From contig CAJFCJ010000015.1 of the NCBI GenBank assembly GCA_904063045.1, positions 1,309,034-1,373,033 of the forward strand: a stretch of DNA of 64,000 nucleotides, written 5' to 3'. The notes beneath the pieces were generated by a model. The model did no database searches and was not told the origin of the DNA. It worked only from the letters and a program-made list of their open reading frames with translations. The translations under genes and the position numbers were made by a program. Position 1 is the first letter of the stretch. Each line of letters begins with the position of its first letter. This DNA is from Dimorphilus gyrociliatus. Lineage: Eukaryota; Annelida; Polychaeta; Dinophilidae. Positions 26,201 to 41,200 of this stretch are shown here, piece by piece.

Positions 26201-29200
26201 AAGCCACTCCCGAAGATGCTGAAATTTTAAGGGAAAAGTTACATAAATTAAAAAATACTTACACAGAAGTAAATAACACGGTAGAGGCAAGGGAGGATTT
26301 GCTTTTACAATGGCAAGCTTGGACAGAAGCTCACAGGGAAATGCAGGCTCGCACACAAGCAATTACAGAAAAGTTGGACAATGAGGATATGAGTCAAACA
26401 CAGTTAGACCGAGCTGCTACAAATTTAGATACCATTAGAGGGGAATTGCAACAATGGGAAACGTTAAGACCCAATGTTGAAGAGCTTGAAAATATTTCTG
26501 GAATAGTAATAAAAGAAGGATCTTCTCGTAGAACTCTATCGATGCAAACTATGCTAGATGAAGCTCGTGTCAGTGCTGTTAGAGCTTCTAAGCTGCTTGA
26601 TGATAAGCAAAAAAGAATGAATGAAATAGCAACACTGTGGCAAGAATTTGATCAGTTGCGTAAACACCTTGTTAATGTTGCTGAGACTGTGGAAAACACG
26701 TCAAATGGAATTCATGTAAAGCAGTCTGACCAGGAAGGAGTTAGACAAATACAAAATGAATTAGAAGATTTGAACAACAGGTTACATGATCATGACCAAG
26801 ACTATCAACATTTACGAAATATGGTTAGGAGAATAGCCCGAGAAGACATTGAACATGCTACAAGGGCTAATGAAGAATTAGAAAATATTCAGACTGCGTG
26901 GGATGCTGCAAATAAGGCAGTTGTTCAGAAACGATTTGAGGTTGATGATATTTTGAAACACTGGAAACAATATAATGAAGCCAAGAGTGCCTTAGGGGAA
27001 ACATTACTCGACATTGAACCTTTTATACAAGAACCGATATATTGTGTAAGCGCTGATGAAGTAAAGAGCAAGCTGGAAAGAATGCAAATGTCGGAGAGGG
27101 ATTTACGCACTGCCTGTGCCCAGTTGGAAAATGTCGTTACTCGTGGGAACAGTATTATAAATTCAGTTTCTCTGTTGCCCCTATTTGATTCAACCTTACT
27201 TAGGGATGAAGTGAGCGGGGCATCTGAAAATTTTGATTCTTTAAACAAAGATTTAGTTAATAGAAAACAAATTTTAGAAAAACAATTAGCCTTGTGGAGC
27301 AGTATTACCAGTGAAGCTGATGAAGTAAAAGTATGGTTGAATGGAATGACCGAAAAATTTAACAATCTACAGGAAAGGATGCCAGAACCCAGCTCTGCTA
27401 ATGCTTCTCTCTCAAAATACGAACACGAAAGAGGACATTATGAACATTTGTTGGATGACTTAAGTCTAAAATTAAACCAGCTACAACAATTAAATGAAAA
27501 TATGAGTATTCCATCTATTCAAGTACTCATTCAGACTTTGGAAGGACAAATTGTTGAACTTGGTCAAATACATGAAAATCTGAGAGCTACCGTTGAGAAT
27601 TTAAACAGCGAAACAAGTGCTCTAGAAGACGAAGTTGATACTTATAGTAATTGGGTTGAAGACGTAAGGGAAAAGCTGACACAGTTAGATGATATTCAAG
27701 AAGACGGTGATCAACTAGTTAAGAAGGTTAGAGAAGCTAAGACACTACAAGGAGAGCTTAATAATCAGGAAAAAAAGTTAGGAGAACTACACTCGAAACA
27801 AAGCGAATTGGCTAAACGCTTTGAAACAAATTCACCAATTACTATAGCCTCAGCCGATGTAACTGTTGTCAAGAAAAAGCATTCTGCAGCATTAGCCAGA
27901 GCAACTGTTTTGGAGAAAAATTTGAAACGGGTCTTAGAAGAGAGAGCTATTGAAGCAAAACGAGATCAACAAGTTTGGATGTGCAATGCTTCAGATAAAG
28001 TTAATTGGTGTCTAGATAGTGCAGGAGATAGATTTAGTGTCGAAGCAAAATTAGCAACAATCAACGAACTTTTTAAAACTTTACCAGATGGAAAAGACAA
28101 AACTGACAATGCTTTAAAAAATCTACGCCATTTAGAAGCAATCCATGACAGGCCAGAGAATATTCAAGGAGAGGCCACAAAAATAAAGGAAGAATGGCAA
28201 AGATATGTAACAAATGTCGAAAGAGCCAAACTAGATCTAGACAGCCTCATAGGAAAATGGAGAGATTATGAAGAAACTCACGAGACTTTGAACAGTTGGC
28301 TTAAATCTGTGGATGTTTCTGTACGTAAAGAAACGGCTTTGATGTTACCTTCCTTAATAACGAAACAGGGCCATGTGGAAACGCTTCAAGATATTGAACA
28401 AGAAATATTAAAAAAGGAACCATCAGTTGACCAGCTTAAAATTCTAGCGAAAGAGTTGTCTGAAAAAGGTGGAGATGACGTTAGAGTTATGTCATATGCT
28501 AATCAAATTGCTACAAAATTTGAATCGCTTTCTCAAAGTATAAACTCGTCCCTTGAAAAAAGTATAGAAAATAAGAAAAGTCACGAAGCTTATTCTAATT
28601 GTTTGCAAGATGCGAAAGATTGGTTAGATTCGACGAAAGATAAACTTAACAGAATTTCAAATCGACCATGTACTGATCAGAATGCTGCGGCAGTGGAACA
28701 AGAAAGCCTACAACAATTGTCTCTATCAGCAGAAAATGGAGAAAGGAAAATAAAAGATGCCATCAACTTAGGAGAAAATGTTTTACCTAACACTGCTGCT
28801 AATGGAAGAGATTCGATACGAAGAGAGTTAAGAGAATTGAAGGATGAATGGAATAAACTACAAGAAGATATGAATAAAAGCGAAAAAAAGACAGAAAGTG
28901 TAGTTGATTGCTGGAAAATATTTGAAGCCGACCATAATCAATTAGTGGCGTGGTTGGCAGAGGTCGAGCAGGATGTTTATCAAAAGACTCCTATTGAATA
29001 CTGCTCTTCTCTATCAGAAAAACGAGGCTTTTATGAACGACTAAATCATATATCTGATGATATTGATGCGCACAGTCGGCTTATTGATTCTTTAGAAGAG
29101 AAGCGCTTGTCTTTGTCTAGTTATCAAGCTAACTCCAAGGCTGCTGCAGCAAAACAACGATATGAAAGACTAGTTAGCAGCGTCTCAGATAAAAAGCAAG

Positions 29201-32200
29201 AAATAGAAAAATGCGTAAAAGAAAATGAAAAATTTGTAGAAAACACAAAAAAATTGAAAGAGTGGATCAAGGCTCTTTCAGAAAAAACTTCATCCTGCTT
29301 GAAAACATGTAACGATAAATTTGCTGTTAAAAACAACTTAGAAAAACTACTTTCGGTTGAAAGTGAAAAAGCCGATGGAGAGATCCGTTTAAAGGAATTA
29401 AGTAAAGCTTGCGAAAATGTTGTTAGTCATACAGCTATTGCAGGCCATCAACAATTGCGAAACGAATTGGACGCAGTTCAATTTGAATGGGACCGGCTAA
29501 ACCAAAAATATCATGAAATTAAATCGACTTTAGATATTTGCCTAAAAGCTTGGACTGATTTTGACTCGGAACACGATAGTTTACTTCGTTGGATAAAAGT
29601 TGCAGAGGCTGAAGTGAGAGAAAGGCCTCTACGAGCAACACTTTCTGATAAAAAGGAACGAGTCTTAGAGCTCAAGGTTTGTTATGCCTTATGTATTTTT
29701 CGAATTACAACACTCGTCTTAATGATAATGTTCACAATGTCTCTATAACAAAGATTAAGTTTAACGATTTAAGTTTCATAATTTAAATCTATCAAATAAC
29801 GTAGGTTCTTGAAAGGGAAATCCACGACAGGAGTAAAAAAGTTGAAGGATTAAAAACTTATATAGACGCTGTTGTTGCTCTAAAAGCAAGTAGTTCGTCA
29901 CTAGATTCAACAAGTAATAGGTTGCAGCAGTTGGTGCAAATTCGGGTTGGTTATAAGATATTTCAGCATAAATTGCTTTTTGATCACATCAGTCCGATTC
30001 GTATGATTAATGAATAAATTTAGATATAATTGCCATCAATCAAATCACCATGCATTTTCACAAGCAAACACGTTAATTTTTCAGGCAAAACAGGCTGAAT
30101 TAGCTGCTAAACAACCTGAACTAGATGCTCTTGCAGCTCGTCTACATGCCATTGAACTTGGAGATAGAGTTATGTTGAATTCTCTTCAATCTCTAGACTC
30201 AAACATGAAAAATCTTAAGGCAAAAGTTTTCGACAATTTAGAACAAGCAGAATTGAATTTACAAGAACATGAAAACTTTTTGTCTGAGGAACAAGGCATA
30301 TCAAAGTGGCTGAATGAACTCGAAAAACAAGCTTCAAAATGCAAGCAAAGTGCTACCTCTTCATCTGACACAGTATCACTTGATGAACAAGAGTCAAGAC
30401 TTATTGAAGTTGTATTTGAAAGGGATAGTAAATCTGAAAAATTGCAAAATGTTTTAAGAGATGGAGAGCGTTTATATACATCAACATCTCCTGAAGGAAG
30501 AGAACTTATTCGTCAGCAGCTTCGTAACGTTAATGATCAATGGGAAAATATTAATTCAACTTTAACAGATGTTCAACGGAGGCTGGATGGTGCAAGAGTT
30601 CAAGTTACGTCTTATGATGAATCAGCCTCTCAAAGTGCTCAATGGCTTCAAGAATCAGAGGCTGCTATTCGCAAAATAATACAGGAGAAGTATACTACTC
30701 TAGACGAGAAAAAAGAATCTCTTTCAAATTATCGTTCCCGTTTTGCTGATATTGTAGCAAGGCAGCATGTATTTGATTCATTAGCTGAGAAGGCAGAATC
30801 TATCGCTGGCCCGCAATCTAAAGCAGTTAAGCAAGTTCACAGTCTTAAAAAACAATACGATCATTTATTGAATTTAAATGACAAGACATTAAATGGTCTG
30901 GCTGATGTTGTGTCATTACATGAAGAATATGAAGAAAAACACAGAGGGGGAAATGAATGGCTTAAAAATTGCTTCGATAAAATAGGCTCTTGTAAAGATG
31001 TTTCTGGTGACAAGTTTGCTGTTCAGCATAAAATAGAGAAAATAAAGGAAATAGATGAACGTAAACACGAAGGAAGTACATTGGTTCAAGCAGCTATAAC
31101 CGCTTCAAAGGCAGTGTTAGACACCACGACTGTCAATGGTCAAGATATAATAATGCGAGAAGTTAATGATATGAAGCATAGCTGGGAAGACTTGAATGAT
31201 ACAATTGAACTAATATCGGACAAGCTACATCGAGCTTTAGCAAATTGGCAAGTTTATGATGAAACTTATCAGATTCTCATGGATTGGTTAAGATCATGTG
31301 AAAATCAAATTAAAAACCAACAATTAGGTTCAACTTTGGAAGAAAAGGAAAAGCAACTTGAAGCTTATAAAAATATTCATCAAGACTTGCTGTCACGTAG
31401 AAGTGAAATGGATGAAATTATAGCTAGCAGTGAAAGGCTAAAGGGTGTTTCAGGAGAAAGTAGAATTTTACAGTCAACTTCCATCTTAAGAAATAAATAT
31501 GATAACTTACGTGATGAAGTTGAAGACATTTGTGAGAAATATAAGAAAATTGTATCTGATCACTCTTCGTACAGGGAAAAATATTTTAATTTAACAGACT
31601 GGTTAAAAACGTCCAAGGCCAAGCTAGATAAAGCTAAATCTCAGGGCGAAACAGATGATGTCAAACTAAGATCACAGAATTTGGATCTACTTTTGAAGGA
31701 GAGTGAGGTTACAGGTCAAAGTTTACTTCAAAATGCCCTTTCTGCTGGAGAGCTCTTATATTCAGATACATCTCATGAAGGTCGAAATAAGATACGCCAA
31801 CAATTACGTACTGCCCAAGAAACTTGGGATGCCTATCGGTCTGAGTTAATCTCTTCGCAAAGATCTCTAACAGCCGTCCAACAAGAATTAAAAGAATTAC
31901 GAGATTTACAAAAAGAACTTGATGTATGGTTTGCAGAAGTATACAAAGCTTTAGACGGATTTAAAAAAGGTGCTACTTTACCTGAAAAAAAGCAAATTGT
32001 GGATGATTACAAAATAGTTATGCATGACGTTGATAGCCATGGCAAAGCTCTTATGAAGATTATGGAAAAAAGTAGATCTTCAGCAGTTTCGTCCCATGAC
32101 TATGAATTAACAAATTTTGTCAAGTTAGCAACGGAAAGATACGAAAACCTTCTTATTAAAGCAAGATCAGCAGTAGAACTGGCAGGGAAAGCCGTTGAAG

Positions 32201-35200
32201 ATCATATAAAGTTTGAAGAAGCTAAGCAAACTGTTGAAGAGTGGCTGAAAGCTGCAAATGAAACACTGCAATCTTGTGAACACTTTTCGACTGATAAATT
32301 GAGTATAATCGGAAAGCTGGAAAAAGTTAATAACTTATTTAATTCCAAACACGAAGGGGAAAATCAGATTCACGCTTTGAAAAATATGTTGCAAACAGTT
32401 CAGAGTTCAACTGATCAATCAGGCAAGTCTATATTTAAAGAGGAGGTAGAAACCGTTGAAAATTCTTGGATACAATTTTTGTGTCATCTTGAGGATATAT
32501 TAAACAAACTCAAAGAACATAAAGAAGATTGGGATAAATTTTCTTTTATTAATGAACAATTAGAAAAAGAACTTAGAGATATTGAAAGACAAATCAGAGA
32601 TATTTCTGTCAGCAACACTTTGGAAGAAAAAATCAAATTGAAAAACACTATATCGGTAATATAAAATAAGTACAAAAAACCTATTAGTATATTAAAACTC
32701 TTTTCCATATTTAAAGGACCTTTTAGCACAAACCAAACGGCTACAGCCATCAGTGGATGAGGTGAAGCAACGTGCTAGGACTTTATCGGAAGGGTCTCTC
32801 AGTACGACTGATGCTAGAATAACTACCAGCATTGAGCAATTAGGAGATAGGTATACAAACCTTAAAGCTAGAATTGAAGATGAAGTGAAAAGATCTCATG
32901 AAAATGTCATTGATCATGAACTATTCGAAGTTAAAATGTCTGACTTTGAGAAATGGATAAAGGAAATAAAGACAAAGTTGATAAGGCCCGTTTCTGCTGG
33001 TTCTTCTCATCGTTATGATTTAGCTGCGAGGCAGAATATGCTTAAGGACTTAGTATCTCAAATACAAAGTGGTTCAAGCCGTATGGCTGATGTTATTGAA
33101 GCTGGAGAAAAGTTATATCCACATACAGCACCTGAGGGAAGAGAATCGATTAGACAAAAAATACGCGCTTTACGAAGTTCGTATGAGGATGTGTATGATG
33201 AAATTCATAAACAACAACGTTCTCTCGAAGCATCTTTTATTCAATGGACCTCACTAGAGGAAAGTATTGAAAAAATAACTTCCACCCTCAAGAAGATTGA
33301 ACAACAAATGGGCGAGGAGTCCCCTCTCTTTGCAACTCTACATGAAAAGAGAAGTGAGTTAGTAAATTTAAGAAGTACAAATCATGACCTGACTTCGTTG
33401 ATGCGAGTTTTGGATACATTAGAAGAAAAAGCTCAATCTCTACTAGAAACAGATCCCACGCCCGCAGAAAATATAGCCCAACTGCGGAACAAGCATGAAA
33501 GACTTTCTTCTGTTGTGAAGGAAAGACTTAATTTATGTGAAAATTACGTTGAAGACGACGAAAAATTTCAAAACGCATTAGCTGAAGCTAATCAATGGTT
33601 AGCCTCACTAAGGCAAAGATTAACACTTTGTTCAAATCCAACTGGTGATTCTCACGTCATAAAGAATAAATTGGATAGATTGCAGGTAATTTGTTTCATG
33701 AATTTCGAATGAGTATTGTTTTAATTTTCAAAATTTAAAACATGTCAATCCAGGCTCGTTTTGTAAGTCATAAAACTAATTTTGTGTGTGTTTTTAACTC
33801 TCTGTTAGTTAGAAATTAAGCTGTCACAAAAAATATTCTGATTTCTCCTTTCAATATCTATATTCTTAAACTACATATCGATTTTCTTACTTACTTATTG
33901 TTTATTAATAGGAAACTGAAACTTTCAAGGACGAGGGTCTGAAACGAGTTAACAATATTTCTCTCGTTGCTGAAAGAGTCATTGCTGGATCGACTGCAAG
34001 TGGTATTAGTGCAATTAGGCAGCAAGTATCAGCATTAAAGAATGAGTGGGATTCCATACAGTCAGATATTGTAAAAGCTAAATCCGAATTAGAACGCTGT
34101 CTTCAACATTGGACTGTTTATGAACAAATTCGAGATGACTGTAGTCAAACCCTCAGGAAAACGGAAAATCAGTTGTCTCAAAGTATGGACCTCGCAGATA
34201 AACGTATCGAAAAAGAGGAAATAAGTGAAAAATTACGAAATCTACAACAAGATTTAAGGTCAAAGCAAATGGATATGGATAAGCTAAGTGATCAAGCTCA
34301 AATTATAGCTCGACAATGTCAAGAAAAATCTGTTACAAATTCTACTTCTCGAACAATGTCAGCTTATCAAACTTTATGCCAAAAAGTAAATGAGTCCTGT
34401 GCAAGGTGGAAGCAGTATGCAAAAGACCATTGCGATCTAGATGAGAAGATAACAGAGTTTTCATCTTGGTTATCAGAAATTGACGAACAGCTCAGAGATT
34501 GCTCATCTCCGACTGCTGATAAATACTCTGTTCAGAGAAAATTAGATAAATTAGGTCAATTAGTTGCTCTTAAAACTGAGGGATCAACTCTTATTGGTTC
34601 ACTACACGATACTGCTCATTCAGTTTTACCAAATACTTCTGGGACAGGTAAAGAGGAAATTCGTGCCTCCGTTCAAAAATTACAGAAATCTTGGGATATA
34701 ATATTAAATACTTTAAATGAAACAAGAACTCGAATGGAAAATGCATCTTCATTTTGGCTGCTTTATGATGAATCCGCATCGACTGTTAGAAGATATTTAA
34801 GGGAAACAGATAATAGCTTTAAGCAACTTATGTCTCACCTACCCTCAAATTTACACGAAAAGAGAGCTTTAGTTGATCGTGTTAGACTTGCTCAGGCCAA
34901 TGCCATAGCTCAGCAAAGTAATGTAGATACATTAATCTCAAGGGGTCGTCTCGTGTCAGAATGTGTTCAAGATGACACAATTTTAAATGAAGCTGAAAAA
35001 TTGGCTAAAGAATATGATATGATTTTAGATACCTTGAGGGAATACTCTTCAAAGTCTGAAAGGTTTGTTAACGATCATGAGAAATTTGAACAATCACTAA
35101 CAGACGCTCATTCCTGGATTCAATCCACCTCTCAACAACTATCAGAATGTCGGGACTTGTGCACTGATAGATTAACTCTGCATACAAGATTTAATAAAGC

Positions 35201-38200
35201 CAAGGAATTAACTCAAATGAAGAGCATAGGACATGAAAAAGTAACTAAAGTTGAGGACACGGCAGCTGCTGTTCTCCAAAATACATCTCAATCTGGAAAG
35301 GATGCAGTAGAACAGCAATTAACAGAGCTTAAAAATTTACTCAATAGGTTGGATAAAGACGTAGAAGAAACTGCAATAAAAACAGAGCAAGCAGCAAATA
35401 GTTGGACAGAGGTTAGTGACGACCTAGAAAATATGTCCACTTGGTTGAACGAAGCCGATACTAAATTAAAAAGCGAACAGCAAAGCAAAACAACATTGAA
35501 CGAAAAATCTTCTTCAGTTAACCGCCTCAGTGATCTACTAGCAGATGTAGAAGGCAAACAAGTCAATATTGAACAAATTTCAGAGAAAGCACACTCAGAA
35601 CTAGCTGGAGATACAAAGCTAACTTCGAAAGTTTCACACTTAGCTGCAAGACATTCTATTTTACAAACGCATGTGACAGATGCATTGAAGCGATCCCAAC
35701 AGCATGTTTCTGATCACGAACAGTTTGAGAAAGCTCTTAAGGAGGCTCAAGCAAGTCTTTCACATGTTGAAAATAAACTAGACTCAATAGAGAAGAATTT
35801 AGAAACAGACGATAGGGCTTTCATAGCTGCTCAGTTGGATCGTTTAACACATTTGCAAAATAATGAACGAGATGTCTCAGGAAAGATACGTTGCGTTCAT
35901 ACTTGGGCAGACAAAACTATGGCAACTACAGCGCCTCATGGTAAGTTTAAAAAAAGTCCAATTTTGATATATTAATTTTATCTTTAAATAGGGCGTGAGG
36001 ATATCAGATCAAAAATTGACCTACTGCAAAAAAATTGGGATGTTGTAACTGAGAGGTTATCAGACATTAGGGTTTCTTTAGATAATCGACATTCTCAATG
36101 GACAAGCTATGAAGACTCAAAAGCAGCTATAATAAAATGGATAAAAGAGACTGAGCGTCGGCTTCTTCAAATAGGGGATGATACAAAGCCAGAAGTTGGA
36201 GAAAAGAAGAGCCATATTCATTCCATTAAGGTAAACACAAATATTTGATATTCAACTTCTATGTATTTCTTTAACAGTCTGTTCAACATGATATAACGGC
36301 TTATAGTCCAGTCTTAGAGTCTTTTTCTCAAAAATGCTCAAATTTATCAAAAATTGAAACAACCTTAGATCCTCAATCAGACTATGAATCTCTAAAAGAT
36401 CGTGTTACGGTAAGTCAACATAAATAGTAGTATAAACCTTGGATTTTTTAAATAACGGAGATATTTCGTTTTCGCACAACCAGAATATTTTAAATCGACT
36501 CGAGAATGAACTTCAAGATCATGAGGCATTTGAAGAATGCTCCGCTCGTTATAGATTATGGATTAGAACTGCCAGAGAGCATTTAGCTGCTTGTGTGGAT
36601 TGTTTCGGAGATCGTGCATCTATATTGTCTAAACAAGAAAAAGTCCGGGTAAATAAAACTTAAAATTCATTACTTTAGATTTGAAATGTCTAAATTTCCA
36701 TCGTTGTTAAAAACAGAGTATTTCTGTCTCTCTTGAAGAAGGAAGGTGTCTATTACTTAAAGCCGATGAGGCATGTAGGAATGTTAAACCTAAAAATTCC
36801 ATAACTGTTAAACACGAAGTTGAGACAATGAAAAGAGAATTTGAAGATCTGGAAGAAAATGTTCGATCAGCAGCAGCAGAACTCGAAGCCTGCTGGAATA
36901 AATGGGAACAATTTGAAAGTTCACACCAATCTCTTTCGGCTTGGTTGTCTGATAAACACAATGAAATGCAAGATTTAGATTCTGCTTCAGGTTCTGACCT
37001 ACAGGAGAAGGAGAAAATATCTGAAGAAAAGTCAAAACTACGAGAGGATGTACTGCATTATCAGTCAGAGCTGGATAAACTTAATTCGGCTGCAGCAAGT
37101 CTTCTTGCTTCTTCATCTGATACAAGAGCTTCACATGTTAGCACTCAATTCACTTCCAGATATCAAAATCTACTTGCAGCTACTACAGAAAGAGCTAGAA
37201 TTTCTCAAATGCAAACTGAAAATCACAGACGCTATGATGAATACTTATCAGAGGCCCGGAACTGGGTTGATAATGGATTAGTAAAATTGGAAAGTGTCAC
37301 GCTTCATGAAAGTCGTCGTAATTTAGAAAATCAGACAGCTATCTTGAGAGAATTAGTAGCGAACATGGAACAAGGAAGCAGAAAATTAAGAAATGCTTTG
37401 GAGCAAGGAGAGAAAATTATGTCTGAAACCAGCGTACCTGGACAGGCTATTATCAAGGAAAAAATCAGTAACTTACAGTCAGATTTCGAAACACTTAGAC
37501 AAAACGTTTCTTCAACCAAATCTGAAATTGAGACCAAAGCCAGCCATTGGATAAGTTTTGAAAAATCTATCGATCAACTTCAAATTTCGTTGCGAGATGC
37601 TCACAAAAGGAGTTCAATGATATCCTTACCAATTGACTTAGATAATATGAAAATAGAATTAGAAAAAGTGAAAACCCTTCAACATGATGTTGATGTCTAT
37701 TCTCGCCAAGCTGAAACCCTTAGAAATAAAATAGATAATCTAGGCAAAGTGCCAGAGGAAATCGAAAGTATGATTGAAGAATTTAACCAAGTTAGGGATG
37801 ATGTTGGGGAGAAACTAACTATCATTACGGAAATGGTAAACATGCATAAAGCTTATAAAAATGAATTCAAAACTATTCTAGAATGGGTAACTAATGTGAA
37901 ACTAGAACTTCAAAGACTCGATACCCCTTCAGCCACGACTCTAGGTGAAATCGAGACACGGCAACAGGAACTGGAAAGCCTCAGAGATAATTTAGAAGAG
38001 GGAGACAAACGTTACACTAAAATTATATCATTGAGTGAGGATGTTTTTGGAAGAACATCAAAAGAAGGACAGAAAAGGTTAACAAATGAACTCAATTCAT
38101 TGAAAGATGAAATAGATTCTCTTCATGTTTTATCTAAGAGAATTGACGAAAATCTAATAACTTGTCGAGGATACTATGAAGCATTTAAGGATGCAAACTT

Positions 38201-41200
38201 AGATTTTGACACTTGGCTTTGCGACTCTGAAGATAAAGTAAAAACTATAGCTCCTTCCTCTCCGAATTTATCCATTGATCAACAAAGAGACTTAGATAGT
38301 GTGCTGGAGGATATTTGCAACCACGAGAATCAATTAGATGATTTACGGGAGAAATGTGAAACTATAATTGCAGAAGGAGCTGATCCCAGTCAATTAAATG
38401 GGGTTCTTCAGCTAGCTGCTCGATATCATTCTTTAAAAACAACTGTTAAGGTATGTACGAATATTTTTATTCTTTCTTTATCATTGCAAATTCAAAGAAC
38501 TACATCATTTAAACAGTGGCTGGTTTATGTAAGTTTGCATGCACAAAAAGTTTTAAGATGTCACTTAAATCACTTTTTTCATTAAAAATCATATATTTTA
38601 GAGGTAAATTTTAACTTTTTTGTAGGATGGTGCCCGAAAGGCTCATGATGCTCTTCGAGACGAAAAGTCTTTTAGAGTAGCCGTGGAAGAATGCAAAGCT
38701 TGGCTCCAATTAGAATTGGACAAAATACGAAAGATACGCAATACAACTGATGGATCTTGGGACGAACTAGACTCCAAGCTTCAAATTACCACCAGAGTAA
38801 TGAGTGAACAAGATGAAGGACTGCGGAAAGTACAATATGTTGTGGAAAATGGTCAAAAGTTATTATCTTACTTGCCAATTGGTCAACAAAAGGCTAGAAT
38901 AGAAAGAGAAATGGCTGATATTTCAGATACTTGGGATGAACTACAAACTGAATTGAAGACAACTACCGAGAATCTAAAGCTAGCTCGATCCAAATGGAGC
39001 ACTTACGACGATGAACATGCTCAACTTTTAGATTGGTTACCTAAAGCTGAAAAGGAAATCGAGCTATTGTCGCAACCCGCAGCAGATTTATCGGAAAAGA
39101 AGACTCAAGTAGAGCGCTCTAAAGTATTTATAAAAGAAATCGAGGATCAAGAAATTCGATTAGCAAAGATAAAAGCTACGACACATTCTCTTAATGAGAA
39201 CGAAAACGTAAGACAAAATGTATTAGATATGGCAGACAAATTACAACGTGTTCGGACACAAGCCTCTTCAATTTCCGAAGGACTACTTAAAGCTTATGAA
39301 ACTCACCTAGAGTACAGAAATGAGTTGAATGACTTTCAACGCTGGTTACTAAATATATCGGGAAGAATTGGGGAAATTAATACTTTAGGCGCTGCAACAT
39401 CCTTACCTAAAGCCGAACAACAGTTAAATAGGCAAGATGTTATTTCCACAGAAATTTCTGCACAAGCTGATACTTTAGATTTCTTACAAGAGAAAGCGAA
39501 CAGTTTATGTGTTATTAGTACAAACCATCCCAATTTTGTCTCGTCCATTAAAACTCAGATAAATGAGATTGAGGAGAGTTTAGAAGCGTTAGATTCAACT
39601 TCTTCTGGATTAAAGGTAATATTGCTCTAATAAAATTATTTTAAGGTTTTGTAATATATTTAATAAAAAATTTTTAGAATCGCCTGAACTCATGTGTCAA
39701 GAAATGGAGAGAACATTCGTCCTTATTGGGAAACTGCAATGATTTTATTGATCAAGAAGTTCTTGTTTGGTGTGAGACTCACTCTGATGCTCTTATAACA
39801 GATGTATCAGTAATTCAAAAAGAGTTAGCTCAAGCTCAGAATTTCTACAGCAAGTTAAGAAATTACAGAGAACAACTAAATAATTTGGTTCGAGCTGCGT
39901 ATACAGCTGCTCCAGCAAATGCCATATTTAGCGAGTCTTCTTTGGAAGAAACTGGTTTAAATCGTAATCTGTTGACAGCTATGACTAAACTCGAAAACGA
40001 AATTGAAAAGCGAAAAGGTATTTTGTTGAAATGGGAAAATGCAGACGAATTCAAGAACAATTTGTTAGAGTGGTTGTCAACAAAACGAAGTGAATTGAAA
40101 GAAATTAGCTCAAAGAAAGCAAAGTTGCATAGGCACGCTGCCCAGCTTGATTTATCAAAACTTCAAGATGTCAGAAGTGAATTAGTCGATCGACGACGAG
40201 CAATAGATGACTTAACAATACAGTATGATCAAATTGAAAGCAATTCATCTGAATCAAATCAAGTGAGAGAAAAATACCATGACTTGATAGAAGATGTCGA
40301 GGCTACATTGAATGCGAGAACGAAACTAATGAATGATACAAGTTCTTATGAGGATCTTCGCAGTGATGTTGCCTGCGCTCTGGACTCAATTGTAACTGAT
40401 ACAGAAAGAATATCAAAACACTCACAACCTCTTAAAAATAGGGTAGAACATCTAGAGGTAAGTAGTTTCCGGCTTGCTCGTATAGTTAATTAGAATATAG
40501 TTGGGTGGTAAAAGATTTTCTTTCTCTATCCTTTTTCTAACAACATTGCAAGAGTATCTGAGAAACTGCACTATTTCAACAGTATGACTGTATGTCTGTT
40601 TTTATAAATCGGGTAAGAATCAAGTAATCCTTTTACCACCCACTTTCTGTATTACTTTATTTTCAAGTTTCTCTGAAATTTTTCTTTTGCCACGTGACTT
40701 TAATAAATTGCGTTTGCGCCTAGAAAGTATTCAAACTCGCATTTTAATAAACAACTCCTTGTGAACATTTTTCCTATTTACGTGCTAAATGATGCTTCGC
40801 CAGTTTTTATCATTTTTATGAAGAATGGAGCGCACAGGCTTTCTCTGACGGTAAGTGTCTTTTTTTTTGACGGTCGTGAATGGTGGATGAAAGTGTACAT
40901 ATCGGATGAGTGTCTAAAACATACACATAATTCTCAGCTTGACTAACTTTTCAAACTCGTTTTTCAACGAATGACGCTAAACACTCTCAGCTTGTTTGTC
41001 TATAGATCATCAAACTTTGGTTATATTTAATTCATTACTAAAATATATAACAATTGATCTGTATTAATTATCTTGAAAAAATGGTAGTGATTGAGATATT
41101 TTATTCAATGAATTTGAGAAAGTGTTAACATGTTTTTTTTACAGCTCTCCAGCAATAATACTCGTCCTCTAAGGCGAATCTTACCTAATGTCAACAACGC

